The translations under genes were made by a program, and so were the position numbers. The notes beneath the pieces were generated by a model, which saw nothing but the letters and a program-made list of their open reading frames with translations, had not been told where the DNA came from and made no database searches. 64,000 nucleotides of DNA from Streptomyces acidiscabies (GTDB taxonomy: Bacteria > Actinomycetota > Actinomycetes > Streptomycetales > Streptomycetaceae): assembly GCF_020010905.1 (NCBI RefSeq), contig NZ_JAGJBY010000002.1, forward strand, positions 4,216,001 to 4,280,000, given 5' to 3'. Shown here in pieces: positions 1-8,736 of the stretch. Numbering within the stretch: position 1 is the first letter of the stretch; each line of letters starts with the position of its first letter.

Positions 1-305
1 TAGGGGCCACCACCCTGGCGGGGGTAGACGGGCCGGGGCGGCGCGGACACGGAGGACGATGCTGCGTACATGGGCGAGACAGATCCCTTCGTGTGCCTGC
101 GAACTAGGTGCGCCGCCCGGCCCGGTCACCCAGGTGCACCCTGGGGAGTGTCCCGGGACGACCGGGTCGGGGTGGCGCTTTCCTACCTGACACCCGATCG
201 GCCGTGGCACACCACGTGGCGGACCCTGGCGAAGCCTGGCGAATAGTCGCCCGGCAACCACGGCGCGGCTACTGTCGACCTCAGCCGAGAACCTGGGGGC
301 TTGAC
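1..305. other. Upstream region of the nsdB-like gene
   Basis: I see no gene I can support here. A 58-codon frame from an ATG at 69 to a stop at 246 and a 43-codon frame at 59-190 are open, but neither has a convincing ribosome site or a recognisable product. The segment probably carries the promoter and 5' leader of the regulator that starts at 306. A run of Gs (294-300) just before that start may serve as its ribosome site. Confidence 0.4.
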
Positions 306-1799
306 GTGAGCGGAGAACCCAACACCCGACTGTCGGACCTGTTCGGCCTGGCCGGCTGGTCCAAGGGGGAACTCGCGAGACTGGTGAACCGGCAGGCGGC
401 GGCCATGGGCCACCCCCAACTGTCCACCGACACCTCGCGGGTGCGGCGCTGGATCGACACGGGAGAGATCCCGCGCGATCCCGTACCGCGGGTGCTGGCG
501 GCCCTGTTCACCGAGCGTCTCGGCCGTGTCGTGACCATCGAGGACCTCGGTCTGGTCCGGCACGGGCGCCCGGGGAAACGGCAGAGCGGCGGGAGCACTG
601 AGCGTCCCGACGGGGTTCCGTGGACGCCCGACCGGACGGTCGCGTTCCTCACCGAATTCACGGGAATGGACCTCATGCTCAACCGACGCGGCTTGGTGGG
701 CGCGGGCGCCGCGCTCGCCGCGGGCTCCGCACTCAGCAGCGCCATGTACGACTGGCTGCACACCGACCCGATCCTGTCCGCCGACGCTCCCGTCCTCGAC
801 CACCCCCTGAACGCCGACCCCATCGGGTTCGACCGCTACGAGGCCGCCCCCATCGGGGCCGAGGAGATCGAGGCGCTGGAGCGCTCCGTGGAGGTGTTCC
901 GCGCCTGGGACGCCGCCCGGGGCGGGGGACTCCAGCGCAAAGCGGTGGTGGGACAGCTCAACGAGGTGGGCGGCATGCTCGCCTACCGCCATCCGGCACA
1001 CCTCCAGCGCCGCCTGTGGGGTGTCGCCGCCAACCTCGCCGTCCTCGCGGGCTGGATGTCCCACGACGTCGGCCTCGAACCCACCGCCCAGAAGTACTTC
1101 CTGATCGCCGCTCACGCCGCCCGCGAGGGCGGGGACCGGCCCCGCGCCAGCGAGGCGCTGTCGCGTGCGGCGCGGCAGAAGGTGCACCTGGGCGAGCCCG
1201 GCGAGGCGCTCGACCTGATGCGGCTCGCCCAGTCCGGCGCGGGTCCCGAGACCCTGCCGCGCACCCGGGCCATGTTCCACACCGTCGAGGCGTGGGCGCA
1301 GGCCGCCGAGGGCAAGGGGCAGGCCATGCGCCGCACCCTCGGCAAGGCGGAGGACCTGTTCGCCTCCGCCCGGGACGACGGGCCCACGCCGAGCTGGATG
1401 CAGCTCTTCAACGAGGCCGACCTGTACGGCATGGAGGGCCTCGCCTACCGCACCCTCGCCGAGCACGATCCGAGCGCGGCGGCCCAGGCGCAGTACTTCG
1501 CCGACAAGGCCCTCGCGCTGCGGGACGACACCCAGCAGCGGTCCAGGATCTTCGACCACCTGTCGATGGCCTCGGCGCTGTTCATCGCGGGGGACGCGGA
1601 GCACGCCCACTACTACGCGCGGGAGGCGCTGTCGTCCATGGGCGCGAACTCGTCGCTGCGGACGTGGGACCGGCTGGGCGACATGTACCGGCTGACCGGG
1701 CCGTACGCGAAGGTGCCGAAGATCGCGCAGCTGCGGGAGGAGATCAAGTCGGCGTTGCCGAGGGCGAGGGGCGGGAGGGGGGCGGTGGTGTCGACGTGA
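306..1799 (+). CDS. nsdB: NsdA/NsdB-type developmental repressor
   Basis: This 497-residue protein belongs to the Streptomyces NsdA/NsdB family, repressors of sporulation and antibiotic production. The N-terminal third (residues 1-90) carries the family signature GWSKGELARLVNRQ and the segment DTSRVRRWIDTGEIPRDP, which together look like a helix-turn-helix-type region. The rest is rich in amphipathic Ala/Leu helices and resembles tetratricopeptide repeats. The frame is open further upstream, but I chose the GTG at 306. It follows a G-rich stretch, and the family begins with this MSGEPNTRLSDLFGL-type sequence. I prefer NsdB over its paralogue NsdA because a long chaplin gene lies 4.6 kb downstream, as I recall for the S. 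coelicolor nsdB region; this is memory, not alignment. The family assignment is firm, the paralogue less so. Confidence 0.75.
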   Translation: MSGEPNTRLSDLFGLAGWSKGELARLVNRQAAAMGHPQLSTDTSRVRRWIDTGEIPRDPVPRVLAALFTERLGRVVTIEDLGLVRHGRPGKRQSGGSTERPDGVPWTPDRTVAFLTEFTGMDLMLNRRGLVGAGAALAAGSALSSAMYDWLHTDPILSADAPVLDHPLNADPIGFDRYEAAPIGAEEIEALERSVEVFRAWDAARGGGLQRKAVVGQLNEVGGMLAYRHPAHLQRRLWGVAANLAVLAGWMSHDVGLEPTAQKYFLIAAHAAREGGDRPRASEALSRAARQKVHLGEPGEALDLMRLAQSGAGPETLPRTRAMFHTVEAWAQAAEGKGQAMRRTLGKAEDLFASARDDGPTPSWMQLFNEADLYGMEGLAYRTLAEHDPSAAAQAQYFADKALALRDDTQQRSRIFDHLSMASALFIAGDAEHAHYYAREALSSMGANSSLRTWDRLGDMYRLTGPYAKVPKIAQLREEIKSALPRARGGRGAVVST

Positions 1800-1828
1800 G
1801 GGTCATTCCCGGTGTGATGATCTGACCG

Positions 1829-3181
1829 TCACGGCAATATCCTCGCCGCCAGTACGCACGCCGAGTCCTCGCCGGTGTGGGGTTCGGCCGCCGCCTCGGC
1901 CGCCTGCTGTGCCGTCCTCGCCTCCACGAGCCGGGAGGTGAGGACGGGGCGGGCGTCCGGGTCGGTGTGCAGGAGGAGGAGGTCGCCCGGTTCGAGGAGT
2001 ATCTCGGACGGGCGGTGCACAGCGCCCGGCGCGGCGCCGAGGAGGGCGCCGCCGGGCCCGGTCAGGCGCCGCCCGGCGCCGCCCCGGACCAGCAGCGGGG
2101 CGCAGGGGCCCGCCTGGGCCCAGGTGAGGGTGCGGGTCGCGGGCCGGTAGCGGCAGTAGACGACACCGGCGAGCGCGGGCCGTTCCCCCGCGCCGAGGAG
2201 CTGCCCGAGTAACCCGAGCAGCCGCCCGGGCTCGGTGCCGGCCAGCGCCATCCCGCGCAGCGCGCCCAGCAGCATCGTCGCCGTGGACTCCAGCGTCTCG
2301 GCGTTCCCGGTCAGCGAGCCGACCGTGAACACCGTGTCGCCGCCCGGCAGTTGGACCGAGTCGAACCAGTCCGCGCCGATCGGGACACCGTTCGCCGCGG
2401 GCAGGTGCAGCCCGGCGACATCGAGTACGGCGGGTGCCTGGCGCGGGAGCCGCAGGGAGCCGCACCAGGGCGGTGAGGCGGCTCCCCGCGACTCGACCGC
2501 GAGCCGTGCCTCGGTACGCGGACGCGGCCCGCCGCGGCGGAGCGAGTCACGGGTCTCGGTCACCGCCCGCTGGCTGCGCCGCAGTTCGCTGACGTCCCGC
2601 AGCACCGCCCACATCGAGGCGGTGCACCCGTCAGCGCCGAGCACGGGCTCGCCCATCAGGTGCACGGTCCGCACCTCGCCGCCCGGCCGTACGACGCGGA
2701 ACTCGCCGTCGATGGGCCGTGAGTCGATGAGGCAGTCCGTCACCATCGCCGTCAGCTTCGGCCGGTCCTCCTCCAGGACGAGCGACGGAAGCTCGTCCAG
2801 CGTCAGCGCCGGGGCCGCCGGATCGCGGCCGAGGATGCGGTGGAACTCCGCCGACCACACCGCCTCGTCCGCCATCAGGTTCCACTCCGCGCTGCCGACC
2901 CAGCTGAGCAGGGAGGCGCGCCGGGGAGCGGTCGGCGCGGCCTCCGCTGCCCCGGGAGGCCCGTCCCGCAACTGGGCCAAGTGCTCGTCCAGGTCGCTGA
3001 GTTGGTGCAGCGCCAGGTCGTACAGCGCGCGCTGCCACAGGTCCGCAGGATCGCAGCCGGTGGGGCGGGTGCCCCGGCGTACCGCGGCCACGTCCCCGCG
3101 CAGCTGTCGCGCCTGCGATATCAGCGCGTCGACCGGTCCTGGCCGGTCGGCTGGATGGTCCGCGGAGAGAGGGGACGGCAT
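1829..3181 (-). CDS. PAS domain / SpoIIE-type PP2C-like protein, degenerate metal site
   Basis: The protein has 450 residues. Residues 1-90 are helical and acidic, about 92-205 form a PAS-like sensor domain (ending MWAVLRDVSEL), and about 255-450 resemble the PP2C/SpoIIE phosphatases that act on anti-anti-sigma factors. The first metal motif is retained as GADWFD (269-274). The second, normally GDVxGHG, reads GSLTGNA (288-294), so its Asp is missing. An acidic EDSAC motif lies near 441. It may therefore bind partners rather than dephosphorylate them. The ATG at 3181 was chosen because GGAG sits 7 bases upstream; a longer frame upstream lacks such a site. A TTA leucine codon (plus-strand 2210-2212, about residue 324) predicts bldA-dependent translation. 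No partner Ser/Thr switch gene is adjacent. Confidence 0.8.
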   Translation of the reverse strand: MPSPLSADHPADRPGPVDALISQARQLRGDVAAVRRGTRPTGCDPADLWQRALYDLALHQLSDLDEHLAQLRDGPPGAAEAAPTAPRRASLLSWVGSAEWNLMADEAVWSAEFHRILGRDPAAPALTLDELPSLVLEEDRPKLTAMVTDCLIDSRPIDGEFRVVRPGGEVRTVHLMGEPVLGADGCTASMWAVLRDVSELRRSQRAVTETRDSLRRGGPRPRTEARLAVESRGAASPPWCGSLRLPRQAPAVLDVAGLHLPAANGVPIGADWFDSVQLPGGDTVFTVGSLTGNAETLESTATMLLGALRGMALAGTEPGRLLGLLGQLLGAGERPALAGVVYCRYRPATRTLTWAQAGPCAPLLVRGGAGRRLTGPGGALLGAAPGAVHRPSEILLEPGDLLLLHTDPDARPVLTSRLVEARTAQQAAEAAAEPHTGEDSACVLAARILP

Positions 3182-3448
3182 GACGCACTCCGATGCGGGG
3201 ACGGTTCGGCCGGGGTTGCCGAACGGAAAGGCCGTTACGACTGTTGCACAGCGCGCGACGTCGTGTAAGGGATTTGGCAACACACCTTGAGGTGATGCGC
3301 TCGGCATATGCCACCGGCCTCCCGGACGCCTTTCCGGGCTACCGGCGGGTACACCTCACGCCCTTCAAGTCGTAGACGCGGCACGGGAGTTGCCGGTTGC
3401 ATCGCGGCAGCACAAGGGCCTCACCCGGGTGTTCGAACCCCGTACGCC

Positions 3449-4474
3449 CTATCCCGTCGCACCGGCGTACAGCTCCGGCCGCGCGGCGAGTTCCACGGCC
3501 ACCCGCCCGCCCCCGCGCAGCGACCGCACCCCCGCCTCGGCGACCGCCGACGCCGCGTACCCGTCCCACACCGAAGGCCCGGTCACCCGGCCCCGCCGGG
3601 TCGCGTCCACCCACGCGCGCACCTCACGGTCGTACGCGTCCGCGAATCGCACCACGTAATCCTGCGGCACCTCCGTCGCCGCCGCGCCCGACACGGTGAG
3701 CAGCGGGCCCTGGTCGTCGCCGATGCGGGCGCTGCCGTGCTCGCCGACCGCCTCGCAGCGGACCTGGTAGCCGGAGCGGCAGTTGACGAACACCTCGACG
3801 TCCACGAGGGCGCCGCCGGACGTCTCGAACACCACGAACTGCGGGTCGACCAGGCCCTCGGGAGCCTGCGCCGACGGGCGCGGGCGCAGCACCGTCACCG
3901 CCGTCAGCTCCTCGCCCAGCAGCCAGCGAGCCGCGTCGATCTCGTGCGCCACCGAGTCCTCGACCAGCATCTCGCTCGTGAAGAACGACGGGGAGGCCGC
4001 GTTGCGGTGCACGCAGTGCAGCATCAGCGTCCGGCCCAACGTGCCTGCGTCCAGTACCGACTTGAGCCGCAGGTATCCGGCGTCGTAGCGCCGCATGAAC
4101 CCCACCTGGGCCAGCCTGCGCCCGAGCCGCGCCTCCGCCTCGACGACCCTGAGGGCGCCCGCCGGGTCCGGCACCATCGGCTTCTCGCACAGCACCGGCA
4201 GGCCGCGTTCGAACGCCGCGAGCAGCGCCGCTTCGTGCGCGGGGCCGGGGGAGGCGATCAGGACGGCTTCGACGCCGGGTGCCTCGACAGCTGCCTCGGC
4301 CTCCGCGTGGACGGTGACGCCGTCGATCCCGGCCGCCGCGTCCTTCGCGCGGTCCGTGTCCGGGTCGGCGACCGCGACGACCCTTGCGCCGCTGACCACT
4401 TGGTCCAGCCGCCGTATGTGGTCCGCCCCCATGTGACCGGCTCCTAGCACGGCGACACCCAGCAACTCCGACAC
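3449..4474 (-). CDS. Gfo/Idh/MocA family oxidoreductase (inositol 2-dehydrogenase-like)
   Basis: This 341-residue NAD(P)-dependent sugar or polyol dehydrogenase has an N-terminal Rossmann fold with GAGHMG near residue 10 and the family motif CEKPMVPDP near residue 95. The SVAHEID segment near residue 165 supplies the conserved catalytic Asp/His region. The C-terminal half is the alpha/beta dimerisation domain. Its nearest named relatives are myo-inositol 2-dehydrogenases, but the substrate cannot be read from sequence and no other inositol genes are nearby. I chose the GTG at 4474, about 8 bases after GAGAGGAG. A GTG two codons earlier (4480) is too close to that site. It probably stands alone. 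Confidence 0.8.
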   Translation of the reverse strand: MSELLGVAVLGAGHMGADHIRRLDQVVSGARVVAVADPDTDRAKDAAAGIDGVTVHAEAEAAVEAPGVEAVLIASPGPAHEAALLAAFERGLPVLCEKPMVPDPAGALRVVEAEARLGRRLAQVGFMRRYDAGYLRLKSVLDAGTLGRTLMLHCVHRNAASPSFFTSEMLVEDSVAHEIDAARWLLGEELTAVTVLRPRPSAQAPEGLVDPQFVVFETSGGALVDVEVFVNCRSGYQVRCEAVGEHGSARIGDDQGPLLTVSGAAATEVPQDYVVRFADAYDREVRAWVDATRRGRVTGPSVWDGYAASAVAEAGVRSLRGGGRVAVELAARPELYAGATG

Positions 4475-4533
4475 GTCCACGGCTCCTCTCGCAGCGATGG
4501 TCACCAGGGTGTCACGCGAGGTCAAGAGGCCGT

Positions 4534-4561
4534 TCTTACGGTTCCTCTCTTACGGTTCCTC
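4534..4561. repeat. Perfect 14-bp tandem duplication at a gene end
   Basis: The 14-mer TCTTACGGTTCCTC occurs twice back to back, at 4534-4547 and 4548-4561. Read on the minus strand, it spans the last codons and TAA stop of the secreted hydrolase, and the second copy repeats the same Glu-Pro-stop coding potential just beyond it. It looks like a recent slippage duplication with no effect on the protein. Confidence 0.85.
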
Positions 4562-6133
4562 GTCCGCCCCGCACGAACTCCCGCTCGGCGGCAGCGATCC
4601 GTCCAGCAGGAAGTCGTCCACCTTCCGCCGCACGCACCGCGAGGAGGCGTAACCGGTGTGCCCCTCACCGCGGTTGTCGAGGACGACGGCCGCGCTGCCG
4701 AGCCGCGCCGCGGTCTCCGTCGTCCAGCGGTACGGCGTCGCCGGATCGCCCCGCGTCCCGACGAGGAGCAGCTTCGGCGTACGGAGGTTCTTGACGTCCT
4801 CGCGGATGAACTCCGTGCCCTTGGGGCGGCCGTGGCACATCAGGGTCTCGGCGAGGCGGTACGGGCCGAAGACGGGGGACGCCTGCTGGAAGGAGGCGCG
4901 CAGGGCGGGGAGGGCGTCGGTGATCTGGCGGGGGGTGGGGCGGTCGGGGTCGTCGGCGCAGTTGATGGCCATCAGGGCGGCGGGCATGTTGTCGAGGGGG
5001 ACGTCGGCGGGGTCGGTCAGGGGGGTGTGGATGCCTTTCGGGGGCGGGGAGTTGGGGTGCCGGGTGGGGGGAGTCGGCTTCTTGTGGGCGGAGTTGAGGG
5101 GGTGCGGCGAGTAGAGGCCGCCCGCCGCGAACGACTGCACCCCGCTCGGGTCCCCGTCCCGGGTCAGCCGGGTCAGCCCGACCTGGAGCGACGGCCACCA
5201 GTCCTTCCGGTACAGCGCCTGGCCCAGCGCGCCCACGAGGTCCTGGCCCGTGAACTCCCCGCTCAGATAGGACTGCACGGGGTGCGCGTCCAGCGACCGC
5301 ACCAGCCGTACGACCTCCTCCCGGGCCGCGCGCGGCTCCTTGCCCAGCGGGCAGGCCGGGCCCCGCGCGCACCAGGACGTGAAGTCGTCCAGCGCCAGCT
5401 GCTGTCCCCGCGCCCCGGCGATGCCCTGCTCGGCGACCGGCTCGGTCAGCGTGTCCACCCCGTCGAGCGCCAACCTGCCGACGCGGTCCGGGAATTGCGC
5501 CGCGTACACCGCGCCGAGCCGTGAACCGTACGAGAAGCCGAGGTAGTTGAGTTTCCGCTCGCCCAGCGCGGAGCGGATGACATCGAGGTCGCGCGCGGCG
5601 AACACCGTTCCCACGTACGGGAGTACCGGACCCGAGTGCTTCGTGCAGAGCCCGGCGATCTTCCGGAGCCGCTCCAGCAGCGCCTGCGGGTCGTCTCCGG
5701 TCACCTCGCCCTCGCCCTCGTCCTCGTCCTCGTTCGAGGCCCAGTCCCCGCAGCTCACCGGCGAGGAACGGCCGACGCCCCGGGGGTCGAAGGAGACGAC
5801 GTCGTAGTGGTTGGTGAGATCGGCGAACGTCCGGCGGCTGTAGGCGAGTTCGGGTACGCCCGCCGCGCCGGGCCCGCCGAAGTCCAGGACCACCGAGCCG
5901 TGTTTCTCGCCGGTGGCCCGGTACCGGGCGAGCGCGAGTTCGAGGGTCCCGGCGCCGGGGTGCGCGTGGTCGAGGGGGACGGTGACCTTGCCGCACTCCA
6001 GATCCTTCGGCACGTCCTGGTCCTCGCACGCCGACCAGGCGACCTTCTGCCGGTCGAAGCGGGCGGGATCCGGGGCGGGCGCGGCCGTCCCGGCGCCGAG
6101 CAGGGAGACCGCGACGACCAACGTGACCAGCAT
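4550..6133 (-). CDS. Secreted alpha/beta hydrolase, tripeptidyl aminopeptidase (SlpD/TAP-like) family
   Basis: This 527-residue serine hydrolase of the S33 (TAP-like) family probably trims peptides outside the cell. The start at 6133 has GGGAGG 5 bases upstream. It gives a short signal peptide, hydrophobic over residues 1-15 and ending in a GTAAPAP-like region. The nucleophile elbow is GFSYGSRLG near residue 225. The C-terminal TAP domain carries TRGDPATPY (Asp region) and RGEGHTGY (catalytic His region). A Pro- and Lys-rich stretch near residues 350-375 looks like a disordered insertion. A longer upstream frame exists but would bury the signal peptide. Expected role is extracellular peptide hydrolysis; the substrate is unknown. 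Confidence 0.82.
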   Translation of the reverse strand: MLVTLVVAVSLLGAGTAAPAPDPARFDRQKVAWSACEDQDVPKDLECGKVTVPLDHAHPGAGTLELALARYRATGEKHGSVVLDFGGPGAAGVPELAYSRRTFADLTNHYDVVSFDPRGVGRSSPVSCGDWASNEDEDEGEGEVTGDDPQALLERLRKIAGLCTKHSGPVLPYVGTVFAARDLDVIRSALGERKLNYLGFSYGSRLGAVYAAQFPDRVGRLALDGVDTLTEPVAEQGIAGARGQQLALDDFTSWCARGPACPLGKEPRAAREEVVRLVRSLDAHPVQSYLSGEFTGQDLVGALGQALYRKDWWPSLQVGLTRLTRDGDPSGVQSFAAGGLYSPHPLNSAHKKPTPPTRHPNSPPPKGIHTPLTDPADVPLDNMPAALMAINCADDPDRPTPRQITDALPALRASFQQASPVFGPYRLAETLMCHGRPKGTEFIREDVKNLRTPKLLLVGTRGDPATPYRWTTETAARLGSAAVVLDNRGEGHTGYASSRCVRRKVDDFLLDGSLPPSGSSCGADEEP

Positions 6134-6430
6134 CGATGCCTCCCGGAGCGCAGTGCCCACGGTCACGATAGGCGGGGTGCGCGGGGTGCGCCCGCCGAGG
6201 TGCGGGGGGTGCGGGGCGGGGTTACCCTGCGCGCTTCTCTGTCTGTCCGGCATGACCCTCGCGGCCGGCTCGACGGCTTTACTGCCAGTTCGACAAGCGG
6301 GTCACTCGATGGGGTGGAAGGACGATGAGCCATAACTCCGATGGTTCGCCCGCGTTTTAACCGGTGCGGGTGGAGACGCCCGTGTCCGGTGCGGGGAACG
6401 CCCGCGCCCCGACTGGAAGGCAGGGACCCC

Positions 6431-7096
6431 ATGAGACGGGTGACCCGAACCGGCGTGATCGCCGTCTTCGCCGCGTCCGGTGCGATGGCCGTGACGATGC
6501 CCGCCCACGCCGACTCCGTGGCGGACGGCTCCACTGTCGACTCGCCCGGCGCGGTCTCCGGGAACACGGTCCAGCTCCCCGTGCACATCCCGGTGAACCT
6601 GTGCGGCAACACGGTGGACGTCGTCGGGCTGCTGAATCCGGCGATGGGCAACAAGTGCGTGAACTCCTCGTCGGGACCGGTGAGTTCAGGGTCTGGGTCT
6701 GCCACCGGCGGTGGCGCCCACGCCGACGGGAGTGCGCACGACTCGCCGGGCGTCCTGTCCGGCAACGGCATCCAACTGCCCGTGCACCTCCCCGTGAACG
6801 TCAGCGGGAACAGTGTGAACGTCGTCGGCGCGCTCAACCCGGCGTTCGGCAACGAGGCGGTCAACACCTCGCACGAGGACCCGCCGGCCCGCCCCGTCGA
6901 CCCGGCGCCGCAGCATCCGCAGCCGCATCGGCCGGTCGACCCCGTGCCGCGCGCCGAGGCGCCCACCCCGGGGATGAACGTGACGCTGGCCAGCACCGGG
7001 GCCGACGGGCAGGGCGCGCTGCTCGCGGGAAGCGCCGCGCTCGTCCTCGGCGGGGCCGCGCTGTATCGGCGGGCCCGGGCGAGGGTGGTGCGCTGA
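6431..7096 (+). CDS. chpB: Long chaplin with two chaplin domains and sortase signal
   Basis: A 221-residue long chaplin, a hydrophobic surface protein that assembles as amyloid fibrils on aerial hyphae. It has a signal peptide (residues 1-27, ending PAHA) and chaplin domain 1 (about 28-78) with Cys58 and Cys76. Domain 2 (about 96-146) matches domain 1 in its GNxVQLPVHxPVN and VVGxLNPAxGN motifs. A Pro/His-rich spacer follows, then a cell-wall sorting signal with LASTG (186-190, the LAxTG type used by class E sortases), a hydrophobic stretch and an Arg-rich tail. Domain 2 lacks both cysteines. The ATG at 6431 follows a GGAAGG site. The symbol chpB is suggested by proximity to the nsdB-like gene and is tentative against chpA and chpC. 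Confidence 0.85.
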   Translation: MRRVTRTGVIAVFAASGAMAVTMPAHADSVADGSTVDSPGAVSGNTVQLPVHIPVNLCGNTVDVVGLLNPAMGNKCVNSSSGPVSSGSGSATGGGAHADGSAHDSPGVLSGNGIQLPVHLPVNVSGNSVNVVGALNPAFGNEAVNTSHEDPPARPVDPAPQHPQPHRPVDPVPRAEAPTPGMNVTLASTGADGQGALLAGSAALVLGGAALYRRARARVVR

Positions 7097-7114
7097 AGGG
7101 TGTGACGCTGCGTT

Positions 7115-7147
7115 GAGGGCCGTACCGGCCGAGCCGGTGCGGCCCTC
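7115..7147. terminator. Bidirectional hairpin terminator after the chaplin gene
   Basis: A 15-bp stem (7115-7129 with 7133-7147) closes a 3-base CGA loop, with a single non-Watson-Crick position that can form a G-U pair in one transcript. It lies 18 bases after the chaplin stop and reaches into the stop codon of the small minus-strand frame. There is no T-run, as usual in Streptomyces. Confidence 0.75.
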
Positions 7148-7322
7148 AGCGTGTGTGGAAACGGCGGTGTAACTCCCGTACCTCACCGGCCAGTTCCGGT
7201 ACCGGCCCCTCGACCGCCACGCCGGGTGCGACCTCGTGGACCGGGAGCGTGCGCACTGGTGGCGCGGGGACGCCCAACTCTGCGAGCCAGGCGCCGAGTT
7301 GCTCGGACGAGGCGACGTACAC
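7146..7322 (-). CDS. Small hypothetical protein with a TTA codon
   Basis: I do not recognise this product. The frame has strong GC bias at third positions and a protein-like composition (VYVASSEQLGAWLAELGVP at the N-terminus, HRRFHTR at the C-terminus). The GTG at 7322 is the only in-frame start I could find, giving 58 residues. The coding-like character extends some 20 codons upstream (ITLYDSRRR), so the true start may be nonstandard or lie further up. One leucine is TTA (plus-strand 7170-7172), which suggests bldA-dependent translation. It is convergent with the chaplin gene and divergent from the GNAT gene 70 bases away. It could be a chance frame. Confidence 0.4.
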   Translation of the reverse strand: MYVASSEQLGAWLAELGVPAPPVRTLPVHEVAPGVAVEGPVPELAGEVRELHRRFHTR

Positions 7323-7391
7323 GTGCCTTCGCCGCGAGTCGTACAGGGTAATTGCGTTGTGGGCGGCGTGGCGGGGTGCTGGAGTGACCGT

Positions 7392-8168
7392 ATGAACAAT
7401 GCCGACATCCTCGCCCTGTACGACCGTGAGATGCGCCGGGGTGCCCGCCCCGACAGCTCCGACGCCCGCATCGAACGCACCGGGCAGGTCGTCCGGCAGA
7501 TCGCCTCCGTCGAGGGGTGGAACGGGATTCTGTGGTCCGGGTTCGAGGCGGGTGACGCGGACGCGGTGATCGCCGAGCAGGTCGCGCTCTACACGGGGCT
7601 CGGGCGTGAGTTCGAGTGGAAGACGTACTCCCATGACACGCCTGCCGACCTGGGGGAACGCCTTCAGGCCGCCGGGTTCGTGCCCGACGACGCCGAGAGT
7701 CTCCTCATCGCCGAGACGAAGACCCAGCTCACCGGGGCCGAGCCGCCCGAGGGGGTCCGGATCGAGCCCGTCACGGACATGGCCGGGGTCGAGCTGATGG
7801 TCCGCGCCAACGAGCGCGCCTTCGGGCGGGACGGCTCCTGGCTGCGGGATCTGCTGCGCCTGCGTCTCGTGGAGGACCCCGACCTCCTCGTCGCCGTCGT
7901 CGCCCTCGCCGGGGACGAGCCGGTCAGCTCCGCCCGCATGGAGCTGATCCCGGGCACCCGGTTCGCCGGGCTCTGGGGTGGGGGGACGGTTCCCGAGTGG
8001 CGGGGGCGGGGGATCTACCGGGCGCTGATCTCGTACCGGGCGCGTATCGCCGCCGAGCGGGGGTTCGAGTTCCTCCAGGTCGACGCGACGGAGGACAGCC
8101 GACCGATCCTGGAGGGGCTGGGGTTCGCGAAGTTGGGGACGACTACGCCGTATATGTATACGCCGTGA
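7392..8168 (+). CDS. GNAT family N-acetyltransferase
   Basis: This 258-residue protein carries a C-terminal GNAT domain. The acetyl-CoA pyrophosphate loop is WRGRGIYRAL near residue 205. The preceding beta strand GLWGGGTVPE and the following FEFLQVDATEDSRPILEGLGF segment complete the fold. The N-terminal half (residues 1-115) is a degenerate GNAT-like domain, as in many two-domain actinobacterial members. The substrate is unknown. The ATG at 7392 has GGAG 7 bases upstream and is the first good start; longer upstream extensions overlap the divergent small frame. It is transcribed alone, and the gene-free repeat region follows. Confidence 0.8.
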   Translation: MNNADILALYDREMRRGARPDSSDARIERTGQVVRQIASVEGWNGILWSGFEAGDADAVIAEQVALYTGLGREFEWKTYSHDTPADLGERLQAAGFVPDDAESLLIAETKTQLTGAEPPEGVRIEPVTDMAGVELMVRANERAFGRDGSWLRDLLRLRLVEDPDLLVAVVALAGDEPVSSARMELIPGTRFAGLWGGGTVPEWRGRGIYRALISYRARIAAERGFEFLQVDATEDSRPILEGLGFAKLGTTTPYMYTP

Positions 8169-8736
8169 GGGGGTTGGGGTGCTGGGGTTCTGCGGGCTGG
8201 GGTAGGTGTGTCGGCGGGGGCGCGCCGCGCGGTGAACGCGCCTTCGGCGGGGGCCGCTTGGGCGGGAGGTGGGGCAACTTCTGGAACGGGGGAGCCCTGC
8301 GGGTGGGGCAACCTCTGGAACGCAGGGAGTCCTGTGGGCGGGGCCTCTGGAACGGGGCGCTTCCGGACGGGGGAACCCTCTAATCGCCGGACCCGTGTGC
8401 ACGTTCCGTCCGAGTGGGCCCGCCGTGCGTTGAGGGGAGCCGAGGCGGCGGGCCCGGTGCCGGACCTTTGTGTATCCGTCCAGCGTAGACCTCGGGGACC
8501 GAGGGGGGAACGGCGCGCGGGGGCGCCGTACGGGCGCGCGGGGCAGTTTGCTGTATGGAGGCTGCGCGGGGTGGCGTACGGGGGGTGGGCTTGGGGACGG
8601 TTGGGGTGGGGGTCGGTGGGGGACAGGCGCGGGCTCTGCTGCCGGGCTTTGCTGACTGCGAGGGGTCTGCCGCCGGGCCTCCCTGACTGAACAGGGGCGA
8701 CGAACAGGGCGCCCCTGCTTGGCAGGGCTGATGCCT
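8169..8736. other. Gene-free region with short direct repeats
   Basis: No convincing gene. Open frames here have no recognisable product and abnormal composition. Three imperfect direct repeats ending in CTCTGGAACG or TTCTGGAACG lie at 8269-8288, 8303-8322 and 8334-8354, spaced 31-34 bases apart. The segment borders the eroded CRISPR-like array, so it could contain the remains of a leader, but I see no AT-rich leader. Confidence 0.45.

Noticed and set aside
183-1610. A long minus-strand frame opposite the nsdB-like gene
   Set aside because: It is a shadow of the strongly biased coding strand, with no domain or ribosome site.
3377-3460. A tRNA-like TTCGAAC motif between two genes
   Set aside because: The T-arm does not close properly on either strand, and no anticodon or acceptor stem can be formed around it.
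7997-8383. A 128-residue frame at the end of the GNAT gene
   Set aside because: It overlaps the acetyltransferase in another frame and is Gly/Arg-rich because of base composition.
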